From: Lucifuga dentata
Taxonomy: Eukaryota > Chordata > Actinopteri > Ophidiiformes > Bythitidae
Assembly (NCBI GenBank): GCA_014773175.1
Contig: VXCM01002066.1
Span: 28,486-92,485 of the forward strand
Direction: 5' to 3'
Length of the DNA stretch: 64,000 bases
Part shown: positions 49,391-61,822 of the stretch, one piece after another
How the letters are laid out: every line of letters begins with the position of its first letter
Position numbering within the stretch: the stretch's first letter is position 1
The notes under the pieces: generated by a model
The model's database searches: none
The model's input: the letters and a program-made list of their open reading frames with translations, nothing else
What the model was told of the DNA's origin: nothing
Program-made: the position numbers and the translations under genes

Positions 49391-50424
49391 ATGGGCAGGT
49401 CGGACAAAACGTGTTGTACTGTGGTGTGTAGAGAACCAGATATTTTTGTCAGGAGTTGGTGGAGACTCAAACAGAGCTGAAAGCAGCGTGAATATTAGAC
49501 TCCAGCGTTGGTAGGAATGTTGCTGTAAGTCTGCTGGACGTTTAAGTACGTGACTGTTTTGTAGTGCAGCAGCCATAATGCTTTAATTTGCCTATGGTGC
49601 ATCAGGGCTGTGTGTCTGGAGGCTTATTTTAGAGACTATTGTGATGACCGAATCAATTATTGCTGCTCTTAGTACAGAGTTTGAATAGTGCTTTTATTAC
49701 TGAACAAATAAGCTCAACCACTTTCTTCTGTGGTCCCGTGGGGTCGAACCTGTTGCCCGATTCCTTTTGACCCCTGACAACTATTGCCACCTTACAATTG
49801 CCAAAATCACCTTGAAAATGTCTTTTTTTTCCTCAGTCCACTACATTTCTCCTGAAAAAAATCAGACTCTGTGGTAAAAATTATGTCGACTGCCACAAGA
49901 GGTGTGAAAAGGTGTAAAATTGAATTCGCCAAAAGACAGCCTGGAAATGACAGTTTTGTAAAGACAGCCTGGAAATGACAGTTTTGTATGTTTTTCCCAC
50001 TTTGTTCCTGCTCGATCTTCCCCATCCTTCATCACGTCCCTGCAGAGAATCAAAGATTTACACTTCAGTCAGTGCTGTAGGTGTCTGGAGTTTGTCTGGT
50101 TTGTCTGTCAGGATGCTGAACTGCAGCAGCCCACAGCCATGATGGCGTTTTCACCCAAAAAAGCACACTGATCTCAGGAAGAGGAGCGAGGTGCTGTTTT
50201 GTTTTTGTTTTTTTTTGTTTTTGTTTTTGAGGTCTATAGTGATGAAGATGTGTTGATTAGAGGAGGAAGCCTCAGAGGATGAGTTACTTCAGAAATCACA
50301 CAATGTTGACAGTTCTGATTAAAAGTTGTAACTGGAATCACGCAAACAAACTGATGAATCCCTTTTTATTCCCAGACTGACAAAATCATTGAACGTTGCC
50401 AGAGTTCACACACTGTCAGATTAC

Positions 50425-50462
<38 letters not shown>

Positions 50463-50491
50463 CTACAGAAGTGTCTTATTCTATNGATTAC

Positions 50492-50529
<38 letters not shown>

Positions 50530-51210
50530 CTACAGAAGTGTCTTATTCTATTTCCATAAATCTATTATTGAAAGACTGTTATTATGACAGATGGAAATTA
50601 ATTTTTTGCACCAGTTTTCACCCTGAAACTTAAATGTTGTGTAATCATACAGTGAAAGTTTTTGTGATACTGGATTTATGGATTATCAATTTTTCTTACT
50701 GTATATATAGATTCAATATATTTAATGTATACAAAATAAGAGTCAAACTCTTTGCCATCATGTTGAACATGAAAATTATTTGTCTATAAAGGTATACTAT
50801 CTTACAAGATATTTAATGGAAGATGTACACTGGAATAAGGTGTGTCACAGGTAAAAGCCGATGAAGATGAATTTAAGAGCCACGCTGCTTCCAGGTGTCA
50901 AAGAAAACGTTAAATCTGCAAAGGAAAGACTCAATTCTCAGCTTTAGAGCTCCACATTTTAAGAGAATGATGCTAAGAGATCCAGACACAACCTGAAGTC
51001 CTGGAGAGAGAGGTTGGTACTTCAGGAAGAGTCTCAGTGTCACTAGAATGTATGCAAGATCAAACTAAAACCATTTAAATAAACTGATCAACTGAGTGTT
51101 TTAATCTACCAAATATACTGATCGCTAAGACATTTAGGGCAAAATAAATTTGGTCTAAATTTTTAGGGAACGGGTTGTGACAAGGTTTGTTCTTATTGAC
51201 AGATTTCCCC
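49391..51210. other. Intergenic, minor repeats
   Basis: A 27-bp tandem pair, AAGACAGCCTGGAAATGACA..., lies at about 49935-49987. A (GA)n tract at 50431-50459 is repeated by an assembly stutter (50419-50484 = 50486-50551, N at 50485). No gene. Confidence 0.65.
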
Positions 51211-51583
51211 TTAAATTTTGCATTTTTGAGCCTAATATATTTAATTTTCATACATGTTACGTTACTGACAATCATTTCCCAAAGGATAAAACCATGTTTC
51301 AGCTTTCCTGATATTTTGTAAAATCTCTTAACCTTTCAAAATCAAATATTCAAGTGATACAGAATCCATGATTTCTGGATAATGGTAGAAAGGTAGGAAA
51401 AACATTTTTAATTCACCATTCCAGTAGTATGCTTTGGGAAATTATTGTCAGTAANAGGTAGGAAAAACATTTTTAATTCACCATTCCAGTAGTATGCTTT
51501 GGGAAATTATTGTCAGTAACGCAACATATATGAAAATTTAATATATTGCTCAAACATGCAAAATTGCCAGTATGATCCTTTAA
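51211..51583 (+). mobile_element. TTAA MITE, internally deleted, with assembly stutter
   Basis: TTAAATTTTGCATTTTTGAG at the left to CCAGTATGATCCTTTAA at the right. 51391-51454 is exactly repeated at 51456-51519 around the N at 51455, so its true length is shorter. Confidence 0.75.
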
Positions 51584-53928
51584 ATTCTGGTGAATTTAGA
51601 AAAAAAATACCTTGTTTCTCACTGCCTGACATTAGTTCTGTATCTGCTTGTTTCAGCTAATTATTAAATATTCAATCCTCAGATACCAACGTTTTAAATG
51701 GCGACATGGTTACGTCACAAATTATTTTAAACCCATTTTGGTATCGATCCGGACGTGTTTGGTATCTTTGAAAAACACTCAGATTTTTACTAGAATTTAA
51801 ATAAAGTTCACACAATGTTCAGATGCACAAAGTAGTTTTGCAAAGATGGACTCTCTGGTGGATGCTTGAGCGTTTCAGAGGTTGAGAACCTTTACAGTGT
51901 TAATAGCTGATAGTAAAGTTGCTTCTTTGTGTAATAACCACACGATGCTATGTGTCTACTGTGCTTCATGCTTTCCTCCAAACCCAATGAGACACCACAT
52001 TTGGATTGTTAATATGCTGCTGTGATTATGCCATTATTCATAACACCTGAAAAAATGCAATAAAACTCAACATCTTCTCTGTGATCCGTCTGTTATTCAA
52101 TTTCAGCAGTTTTTTTTTTAAATAGACTTACACTTATTCATTGGGCTGATATTAGATTCCAGTCATGTTAGGATCCACTCTTCTTCAAAAGTCTGTAATT
52201 CCCGCTAATTGTCTTTGCAGGTTTAATTTATTCATTTAATACTTCGATAGTGCTTTTATGTAAATTTGTTCTTCACTTAAAGCTGTAATCCTGCTGACAT
52301 GGAGAAGAATTTCATTAGCCTGGGTTTTACTAGAAGTTTTTATTCTGCATTTATTCTGTAGGCTTTTTCTGTTTGCAATATATGGATGCAAACACAAAAT
52401 TACTTGTGAATGTTTGAAATGCATCCATTTAGTTTTCAGTGTTTGTCCTGTCAGAGTTGAAAATATGTCTGATTTTAATGAAATGCTGAACACTGGCTCA
52501 TCATTTTGGTTGTAAGAATGAATTTTCAGAAAACTGGATTGTTTCTGGAGGCTCCTCAGCTGAAGCAGAGGTGCTGGTGTCGTTAGAGGTGAGGTGCCTT
52601 GCTCAAGTGTTATTTGGTAGTAGTCAGAAGTAGAGGAAGTGTTGTATTCAAATCCTTTAACAATATAAAAAAATCTCCCTTACAACAAAGTCCTGCTTCC
52701 AAACTAGTACTTCGGTAAAAGTATTTATTCTTTAAAAAACATTAATTCAGTGTTAAAGGCCCAATTAGGTTTTTGTTTTTTGTTTTTTTTTTGCCATGTA
52801 AAATTAAAGAGTTTTAATTAAAATTGGAAAAATCTGCAGCATTTAAATTTCAATTAAAATTATGTTCAGCATATAAATCTTAAACCTCCACACAAACATA
52901 ATGGAGAAAAATATAAAATATTTCCCTCTGAAATGTATTGAAGTAGAAAGATTAAGTCCAAATGGAAAAACTTAAAGTACAAGCCCCTTAAAGTTTTATT
53001 CAATGAAGCATAGTATTTGACACAATTACCTTTCCATCTTTAATATTTGCTTCATTAACTTAGATCACTATAGTTTTGCTGGTGTCTGAATTTTGGCCAC
53101 TAGATGGCAGTATGAGACAGCTTTTTGAAAAAATGCTGTCTTTGTCACGTGTTCTTGTGATAAATGGGGTCACATAGGAGCGGTAGAAAGAGAGTGAGTT
53201 TGTTATAACATGCTGGGAGCACCGGATGGGTGGAGTTTCACCTCTTTCATTCATATCTTACTCAAACACTTTCCAGGGATTGCATAATCTTTCTGGCAAA
53301 CTCAACGTGTTTGGCATCAAAGTTGGAGGAAAAATAAACCTTAAAATTATTTTTAATGATAGTTGTTGAAGCCAAAAATGGTGATTGGATCCTTTTTGGG
53401 AAAATCCACATTTTTGCTTATTTAACAATGTCACAGTCATTTAGGATAAAGAGGATGAAGCGTCAAGTTGGGATGGAGAGAGAAGTGACTCAGACAGGAT
53501 TTTCATCTTTCAGATCAGCTGAAGGTTTACGTATTTCTACAGGCTGGATAAATTCTCCAAAACCTTACAAAACGTCTAAAATGTTTAGAGATACATAATT
53601 TTTTACTCTAACAGGCTTATTTTATGTTAAATGTAAAAATCTAAATCAACAACGTAACTCTAAAATCTCTCTAAAAAAACTGTAAAATCTCTAAAATGTA
53701 GAGGAAAATAGAAGTCTTCCATAAATAAAGTATAAAGTACTTCAATTCTGTAATTGAGTAAACTTACTTTGTTCCCTCCCACATCTGCTTGTACACTGCT
53801 CTTAGTATTTGTGCAGAAAAATGTACTTTTGTGAGTACATTTACTCAAGAAATGCACTCACAGTTTTGAGTTACCGATACTTTTACATTTTTTCAACTTT
53901 TCTTTTACTGCAGTACATTTCTCAGATG
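51584..53928. other. Intergenic, nothing recognised
   Basis: AT-rich; only short chance ORFs. Confidence 0.6.
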
Positions 53929-54005
53929 GTTGTCAGTAACGTTACGTGTTTGAAAATTGAATATATTAGGCTCAAACAAGCAAAATGGGTGGTATGGTCC
54001 TTTAA
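53929..54005 (+). mobile_element. Solo right end of the TTAA MITE
   Basis: TTGTCAGTAACGTTACGTGT through GGTGGTATGGTCCTTTAA; the rest of the element is missing. Confidence 0.8.
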
Positions 54006-54089
54006 TGCAGTTTTTTTGGAGTATTTTTTCCAGTGTGGAAGTATGACTTTTACTTTAGCAAATTTGAGATTTGAGTACTTCTTCTGCCG

Positions 54090-54092
<3 letters not shown>

Positions 54093-54117
<25 letters not shown>
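54093..54117 (+). repeat. (TG)n microsatellite
   Basis: Pure TG run. Confidence 0.9.
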
Positions 54118-54120
<3 letters not shown>

Positions 54121-54639
54121 CGGTAGAGCTGCACTGAGGTCTCTCTGTAGTAAAGGGGGACCGAGCTTGTCTCCCTTCCAGACCAAACACACATCCGTCT
54201 CGCTGGGTCTCCCTGGCTGCCTGACCTCTGAGATCTGGCGTCAGCTTCACTGTCACGCTGGCGGCCGTAAACATTCGGGCTCGTCACCCGGGCCCACCCA
54301 GCCTCTGTGGTCACCCACTCACAGGAACCGGTATTAGTGGGAGATGATGGTGATGAAGATGATGAATGTGTAGCAGAGGTTTGCCAGCACCATTTGTTGG
54401 ACGCTTTCATCCAAAAGAGCCTCACAGTCGCCCAAAGTGCATAAATTATTTCTTTAAGTGTGAATAAAACTCCTGGAAATCATATTCATAAAAGCTACAT
54501 GAGACGTTTAAGAGCAAGAAAAATGGCTGCCACTTCACTTTCCTCTGAAGCGTAGCTCGTAATCTGGTCGTATCTTTACTCATCACCTCCTTTCGGTTCT
54601 CCTACTCAGACTTTACTAATCCTAAAATTACGATAAATT

Positions 54640-54940
54640 ACCGTATATACTCGACTATAAGCCGACTCTGATTTTGACCTGCAAATTTAGATTTTTAAGA
54701 AACCTGCATATAAGCCGACCCCCAAATTACCTGTTTTTTCTGAGAATTGTCATAGTATTCCTGTGATTTTCTGAAAATAATCCACATACCGGTACCAGTA
54801 AATAGCTGATTACCGTAAGTGACATTAGCTAACATTAAGTTTTCCGGACTCCTCTTCCTCATCTGAATTGCATTGATGAAGGTAAGGAAAGCTTTACAAA
54901 TGAGATATAATTATCACGGCACTTATTTAGCTGTGTAATT

Positions 54941-54989
<49 letters not shown>

Positions 54990-55281
54990 NATATTGTCAT
55001 AGTATTCCTCTGATTTTCTGAAAATAATCCACGTACCGGTAAACATGATATTTATTTCAGCAGCTGATTACCGTAACTGAAGGATCACAGCTTACTGGCC
55101 GCCACAAAATGTGCTGAATAAGATGTTTAGTCAGGAAATACATCATTCTAAGGTATGATTTAAACTATTTTCCATGGGTAGTGGTAATAGGTAGTATTTC
55201 CACCCCTGGAAATTTCATTCTCTGAGATCCAATTTGAATTTCTCGTGTATAAGCCAACCCCCGATTTACTTTTTTAAATTT

Positions 55282-55315
<34 letters not shown>

Positions 55316-55340
55316 GGCTTACACTCAAGTATATACAGTA
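54640..55340 (+). mobile_element. Inverted-repeat element with TACTCGA..TAAGCCGA termini
   Basis: Left ACCGTATATACTCGACTATA then AGCCGA; right TCGGCTTACACTCAAGTATA then TACAGTA. The ends are reverse complements about 690 bp apart. An internal block (GTCATAGTATTCCT...GATTACCGTAA) occurs twice (about 54749 and 54996), separated by a T run with an N at 54990. No ORF. Confidence 0.65.
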
Positions 55341-56220
55341 ATTCTAATATAATTTACCTCCAAAAACACCTGATCCTGTTTATATTAAAGTTCTGGAGAC
55401 AAACACACCAGCTGACAGACTCCATATTTAATCAGCGGGTTTAAAAATGACTTGCCGTGTTTATCATGAAGCAACATGTTCACGGTAAATCCTGCACCGA
55501 CTCTGCTGCATGCAAATCCCCTTAATTAAACATGGAACCTGTCGTTATACCGAGTCGCCGAGTCACTCCTTCATTTCCATGCAGATGATGTTTTTATGCT
55601 GTGGGGCTTTACAGATTCCTGCAGAGAGGAAGAGGAGGACACCACCGTGTTTGGCAGGTGGCGAGGCCTGATGCAGGATGCAGCATTGGCATGTCTGGAA
55701 GGGTGATTTGGTGGAGGTGGGGGGGGGTTCGCAGCAGGGATGGAATGATAGTTTTAAAATGGGATTCTCTGGCCGGCGTGCAGCTGGCCACTCCTCAGAG
55801 ACTCATTAAGAGGTCCATAGTGGGCTCAGTGGGCTCCCAGCGTCTGGTGGCATCGCAAAGTTCAACCGACAGACACCAGAGAGAGTAAGACAACGAGAGA
55901 GAGAGAGAGAGAGAGAGAGATTGTTTTGGGCAATGATTTACTGAAGGTGTGTGATGTTTGTGTTTTATGTGTTTGGTTGCTGAGAATGACACGCAGATCT
56001 TTTCAAATGTGTGCGTATGAGTGTGTGTATCTGTATGTGTCTGTGGAGTTGTATTTGGTATAACATGTCTTTTTGTGTGTGTGCGTGCATGTGTGAAAGA
56101 TGTGCTCCCTTAAATGAGTAAATATTAGTGTAAAAACACATTTTTGCCATCTGTTGTGTATTGATTATGTGCATCTGTGAATGAAGTGTGTACTGAATAA
56201 GTAAAGGTGTGTTTAACACA
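55341..56220. other. Intergenic with (GA)n tract
   Basis: (GA)n at 55895-55921. No gene recognised; ORFs here show no similarity I know. Confidence 0.6.
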
Positions 56221-56341
56221 CACACATGCACCAAGCGATTATGGTGCATATTTACATGTGTATGTGTGTGTGATGTTCCTTAAATGTCCAGGTATGTGTG
56301 TCATGAGTTTTGCATGTTTGCATGTGCCTGCCTTCATACAT

Positions 56342-56378
<37 letters not shown>

Positions 56379-56429
56379 GCACCACTCTGCATAGCACAAN
56401 CATGTTTGCATGTGCCTGCCTTCATACAT

Positions 56430-56464
<35 letters not shown>

Positions 56465-56971
56465 GCACCACTCTGCATAGCACAACAGAGCAGATAAAGC
56501 TGCGTTGTTCCTTTTAATCACCATCCTCCCTCTAATTGGCAGCTCTCTCGCTGAGGGCTTTTTAAGGGCCATCATCAGCATTTCATCACTATTATGGCCA
56601 ATTCACACACACACACACACACACACATGAACACGGCTGCATGGAATGAGACATTTTCCCCCTGTGCAATCATACATCCTGAGTAAACAGGAAGCAGAAA
56701 GTCAGCATTTATTAACACTTATCTGCAGCCGTCACAGGTGAAGTGAGAAAATTCATGTCCTGTTCCGAATCCAAAGCGTGTTTAATAAGACATTCCTCTC
56801 AGACTGTGTGTGTGTGTGTGTGTGTGTGCGCACGTGTGTGGATGAGCCCTCGGCCTCCTCCAGCAGCTCTGGGCTCTTCGCTGAGGAAGGTGAATCATCG
56901 TCATTTCCCTCTGAATTATGAATATAAGACATAGAGATGTTGCCATGACATCCACCAAGAGAATTAGCTGG

Positions 56972-57003
<32 letters not shown>
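56221..57003. repeat. Cluster of CA/TG microsatellites
   Basis: (TG)n at 56345-56375 (duplicated by stutter: 56313-56399 = 56401-56487, N at 56400), (CA)n 56603-56627, (TG)n 56805-56829 and (CA)n 56972-57003. Confidence 0.9.
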
Positions 57004-57007
<4 letters not shown>

Positions 57008-58960
57008 TCAGTCCAGAGTGTGGCAGCTGTCAGATGGAGTGTTTTATGTCCTGAGTGTAATGTTTTTGTGGTGGAAGCGTGTTTCCTGTTGAGATAATGA
57101 CCAGTGATGAATCACAGGAAATCAAACTCCTCTTTTCTCAGCTGATGACATCAAATGTCCCTTTTGCTTTTATAACACTGAAACATCAGAATCAAACAAA
57201 AAGATGAGCTGCCATGTGCTGCAGTTTTGTTGTTTTTTTTTTAACATAATCTTCCAAATCGACACTTCGTCTGCCACCAATGGAGGATTTTAGTGGCTGT
57301 AAAAAAAAATAAAAATCCTCCACAGCTGATATAACATCATCATCTGAGGCTGAACATTTTTAAGAGATGGAGGTGAAAGTCAGAGGTCAAAACCACAATC
57401 ATAGATGGCAGCGTGCACAGATACACGGATTCACCAGCAAGGAGCATGTTGCTGTGATTGATGTTTTAGGATAATGAGGTTTATTAGCGTAGCCCTCCTA
57501 TCAATGATTTCCTGAGCTTGTTTGTATATTCAACTTATTAACTGTTACTCTAATTTACTCAGTGTGTATATCTTGGGTCACCTGAAATAACATTAGCTCT
57601 CAAACACAGATAAGTAGCAATAAATAAAGATACGACACTAAAATTAGTGATCTAACCCTTTAAAATAATATAGAACCACCACAAATCAGGTAATCTGTGC
57701 AAACAACCAAATATCACACTTGACTCAGTTTTCTGATAAAATAAATGNACAAATCAGGTAATCTGTGCAAACAACCAAATATCACACTTGACTCAGTTTT
57801 CTGATAAAATAAATGTAAAAATTACTAGACAGATTACTAGGTAGACTACAAACTCAAATAGAAACACTTTAAGTGTTTTTTTCTCTTTACACAAATAAGA
57901 AAAAAAGTATTTTCTTTACCAACTAAAACAATGTGTGTCTCCTTTAACCTTTCTCTTATCAGATTATTTCTTATTTTCAACCACAATATGGAAAAACGTA
58001 CACCCTTACAAGCCGGTAAAAATAAACAAATAAAATAAAACGTTTTAGGCCTGATTCACCACTTGGAGAATGGTACCTTCTTACCACAATGTTCTGTCTG
58101 TCCAAGAGTCCTACCTGTCCCCAGTCTCAGCAGGTGAGAAAAATGAAGAAACGGGCGGATCCATGTAGAAGGCAATCTCGATTATCCCTCGTTGCCAGAG
58201 GAACTCTGAGCATTCCCGGTAGCCCAGAGCGCTATCTGGTTAATGTCCTCTGTGTCCAGATCGAAAACAGTCCAGAAGAATCCACTTTGTCCAGCTGGGT
58301 TAGCGAAACAACGGCGGATAGTCCTCCTCACGAAGCTAATGCTAATCCCTCTCACTTAGCTAGCAAGTGGAGCTGACGCACTGTAACCAGGACGCAACAA
58401 ACTTCGGGCTGAAAGTTTGTCAGTCGCTCCCTCAAACGTACAGTGTCTATGTTTTTACAGATTGTCTCTCTGACAGTCCAAAACACAAGAAAAACAACAA
58501 TAAGAGGAAAAAAACAGAAACGGCTAATTTTCTCTCCGTCTCTTCAGCTCTCTCCCTTCTCACGTCTCTCTTCTCTGACCACGCCCCCTCTGCGTTCTCA
58601 TGAATTAACCAATAGGAACAAGTGAAACATATCATCAGACGTCAGTTTTAAAGGACTATTCCTCCAAATATTAGCTTTTAACAAAATGAATATCTACAAT
58701 TGTTTTTAACATTTTAACAGTAAACATTCACAAAGTGACATGAAATGTGAAATAACAGTATTTNAATTGTTTTTAACATTTTAACAGTAAACATTCACAA
58801 AGTGACATGAAATGTGAAATAACAGTATTTGAATCACATTTCAAATATGAACTCGTTTATTTAACTGAATGATTTACCACACTTAACCATATTTATTAAT
58901 TCAGTTTTACTTATTTATTCATTTTTCACCTGGGCTACATTAGGTTGTGGGTGGAGGGAT
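57004..58960. other. Intergenic; two assembly stutters
   Basis: 57681-57747 = 57749-57815 (N at 57748) and 58698-58763 = 58765-58830 (N at 58764). The plus-strand ORF at 58089-58376 has no recognised similarity. The text around 58030-58660 looks TE-like, but no second copy is present. Confidence 0.55.
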
Positions 58961-58973
58961 GGAGCTCATTGGA

Positions 58974-59003
58974 TGGGTTAGGGTTAGGGGTTAGGGTTAG
59001 GAT
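58974..59003 (+). repeat. Short interstitial TTAGGG-like run
   Basis: GGTTAGGGTTAGGGGTTAGG, about 4-5 imperfect telomere-type units, followed by GGATGAG-type low-complexity sequence to about 59120. Confidence 0.8.
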
Positions 59004-59245
59004 GTCTGGACGGATGAGGGAGGCTTCCAGGAGAAACAGCCTACTAATGTAACAGAGATATGGCTGAGAGGAAGGATGGATGAGAGGGATGAATGGATGA
59101 GGATGAAAGGGAGGATGGGTTGACCAGCAGGTGATTGGGGGCATGGCTGAGACGTGGCTCTTACTCCTGAAGCTAAACTAATTTATTAACTCCACATCGC
59201 TGCACGTTGATCTTGTTTGACCGTCTTTCTGGCTCACAGAGTTTT

Positions 59246-59766
59246 GATGCTGCGTTTGACAGACCTCGGAACTCGGATTTTTCCGACTTCCTACTTGGAA
59301 AAATGCATTGGAATGACACTTGAAGTCAGAGCGCCGACTGGGAAATTTGGACCAAAATTATCTATTATCATGCTGTGTTCGACTTCCGAGGGAACTTGAA
59401 CGCAGCATGAATACTTCACGAGTATGAGGTCACTCGACATGGCAGTGCTGGAAGCGAGCTTTGTGAATGGAAATGATCAGCTAACAGGTGAATAAAGTAC
59501 TTTTTCTTATGTGACATTGAAATTAAAAGGTCAAAATATATCACCATGGTAACTACTATAGTGTATAATCACTGTTTTCCATTGATACGTAAGTGTAAAT
59601 AATTTCAGAATATTACCTTATTACTAAATTTATTTAATCTAACAGTATTTATTGATGTTCAGTCATGATTTTTACTTTACATTTAGCTGGAACGGTTTGA
59701 GATCGGAAGTTGGAACTTCCGATTGGGAAAAATCCAACTTCTGAGGGAACTCGAACGCAGCATGAG
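59246..59766 (+). mobile_element. Nested fold-back elements with GCTGCGTTC termini
   Basis: A forward end TGATGCTGCGTTTGACAGAC at 59246 pairs with two reversed ends, GAACTTGAACGCAGCATGA (59392-59410) and GGAACTCGAACGCAGCATGA (59746-59765). A further forward end, ATGCTGCATTCAAGTTACCT, is at 60360. These are typical of a common fish MITE; copies appear nested. Confidence 0.55.
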
Positions 59767-60596
59767 TTCTTAAATTGTAAATTATAATTGCTGCAGGAAT
59801 TACATGACTTCTACAAAAACACATTACAACCCTTCCTCGCTTCCTAACCTGTCACTTATCAACTTTTCTACATGGGATTAGAATGATTTCCCAAACAAAA
59901 ACTCCAAGAGTTGTTTCAAAACAGATCCCGAAACGAAAATAAGAACATGAAAATATATCTCTCCTTGATATGTCTTCTTGATGATCCATGTGAGCCAATT
60001 TGTTCCTCATTCATTCTCCACATACCTGTACGCCTCTCAGCTACAACCTGTTAGTGACTTAGCTTTGATATGAAATTCAACCTGCTGCACTGAATTATTT
60101 AAACTCATCGTTGTTGGTTTTATGTGCAGAGCTGAGGTTCTGTATGTGTGACGTCATGGATACATGCAGCATGATGTCAACATCCACTGATCTATTTTTA
60201 TTTCCTTTTAATTTTCTGTGTGAGTGTGTAGTTTTTGTTCAGGACAGACACACACACACACATAGCTCAGAGTTCAAACATGAGCAGAGGGCTGAGGTGT
60301 CCTTTATGTAGTTTCTCATCCAGTCTGAAGTGATTCCACCTGCAGGAACAGCTGATTTTATGCTGCATTCAAGTTACCTCAGAAATCAGATTTTTCCCAG
60401 TTGGAGTTTCAACTTCCAACTTCCAACTATTCCAGCCAAATGTAACCAAAAAAGTATAGCTGAACACCAATAAATACTGTAAAATTAATTAAACTTCATA
60501 ATAAATGCTAACTAAAGTAAAGTTAGACTACAGGACTGTTTGGTTGTGTTGTTTTACAATGATATTAATCACAGTATTAAACATTTATTCAGAGAA

Positions 60597-60720
60597 GTAA
60601 TATTATAATATTAAAAAAATATATAATATAAAAATATTTAAATATTTTAAATATTTAATATTTTTGTATATATAAAAATAAATATATAATATAAAAATAT
60701 ATAATATAAAAAATTATAAT
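60597..60720. repeat. AT-only low-complexity tract
   Basis: Repeated ATATATAATATAAAAATAT-type sequence. Confidence 0.85.
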
Positions 60721-61165
60721 AATAGCAAACAGTTTTTATACGCTATAGATAGTTAACTTGGCAATATATTTTGACCTTTTTATTTCACTGTCAGGCAAAA
60801 AAAACCCAAAAACTTTATTCGCCTTTTAGTTGATCACTTCCTTTCATAAAACTCACTTCCACAGGCGCTGCCATGTTGAGTGACGTCATAACCCGTACTT
60901 ACGAACAGACCACCATAAAGTCTATTAAATTAAAAATCTGAGTTACATACAATGATTTGTAATAATGAACGACGCACTACTTTACGACGTGCGCCAAAAC
61001 ATTGCACATCGTCAGCGGTGCAGCGGCCGTCACCATTTTAAGTTGGATCATGCTCGCCGTAAACACCTTGTTGTGTGTGTTGTTCATGTTTTGCCTTTTT
61101 TTCTTTTTTGTAACCTTCATAACCATGCCTCCAAAGCGTAAATCTGGTTTCTTATGCATATAAAG

Positions 61166-61463
61166 GTAAAATATATATGCTAGATACGCACCTTAGTAAA
61201 ATATATACGCTAGATATGCACCTAAGTAAAATATATATGCTAGATACGCACCTTAGTAAAATATATACGCTAGATATGCACCTAAGTAAAATATATACGC
61301 TAGATACACACCTTAGTAAAATATATACGCTAGATATGCACCTAAGTAAAATATATATGCTAGATATGCACCTTAGTAAAATATATACGCTAGATACGCA
61401 CCTTAGTAAAATATATACGCTAGATATGCACCTAAGTAAAATATATATGCTAGATACGCACCT
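61166..61463 (+). repeat. 30-bp minisatellite, 10 units
   Basis: Ten units of 30 bp built around GTAAAATATATACGCTAGAT and GCACCTAA; variant bases (ATATATG/ATATACG, TACGCA/TATGCA, CTTAG/CTAAG) largely alternate, suggesting a 60-bp dimer. It is open in one frame (a 10-residue repeat, LDTHLSKIYT), a by-product of a unit length divisible by 3. Confidence 0.93.
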
Positions 61464-61525
61464 GCCAACTTACGAACAACCATGGGAACAGAACTCGTTC
61501 GTAACCCGGGGACTTCCTGTATTTG
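61464..61525 (+). mobile_element. Transposon end next to the minisatellite
   Basis: CTTACGAACAACCATGGGAA and GTTCGTAACCCGGGGACTTC then CTGTA, the terminus of a fish MITE-like element. A partial counterpart, AACCCGTACTTACGAACAGA, is at 60890-60910, so the minisatellite is probably inside the element. Confidence 0.45.
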
Positions 61526-61544
61526 TATTTAGGGTCAATGAAAT

Positions 61545-61822
61545 TCAGTGCAATATAGTAAATGTGCAATATTCTCTGCTGCTTAAGTTCATAATTTACA
61601 CAAAGATCTCAGAAGATTTTATATATTTATATATACATATATTTTTTAGACTTTTTAATCTACATATTTACCATTTGAGAAATTTTGACCTGTGTATTTG
61701 ATTATTATTTGATTACATGGTTACGCACTTTTATTTTGTTTGATTATGTTTGAATGCACCGTCAACAATCGTTAAAATTTCGTCATATTCTGTGCAATAA
61801 AGGTATTCTGATTCTGAAATAA
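61545..61822 (+). mobile_element. LINE 3' tail
   Basis: TTCAGTGCAATATAGTAAAT ... AAAATTTCGTCATATTCTGT, GCAATAAAGGTATTCTGATT: a CR1/L2-like 3' end without coding sequence. Confidence 0.5.

Noticed and set aside
54117..54425. 102-aa minus-strand ORF as a possible fgfr3 C-terminus
   Set aside because: Ser-rich but no match to the receptor tail or kinase that I can see.
58089..58376. 95-aa ORF
   Set aside because: No recognised domain; surrounding sequence looks repeat-derived.
61166..61463. CRISPR-like regular repeat
   Set aside because: Contiguous 30-bp units without spacers in vertebrate DNA: a minisatellite.
61177..61701. 174-aa ORF with a 10-residue repeat
   Set aside because: Produced by the 30-bp minisatellite and AT-rich flank; no codon or family evidence.
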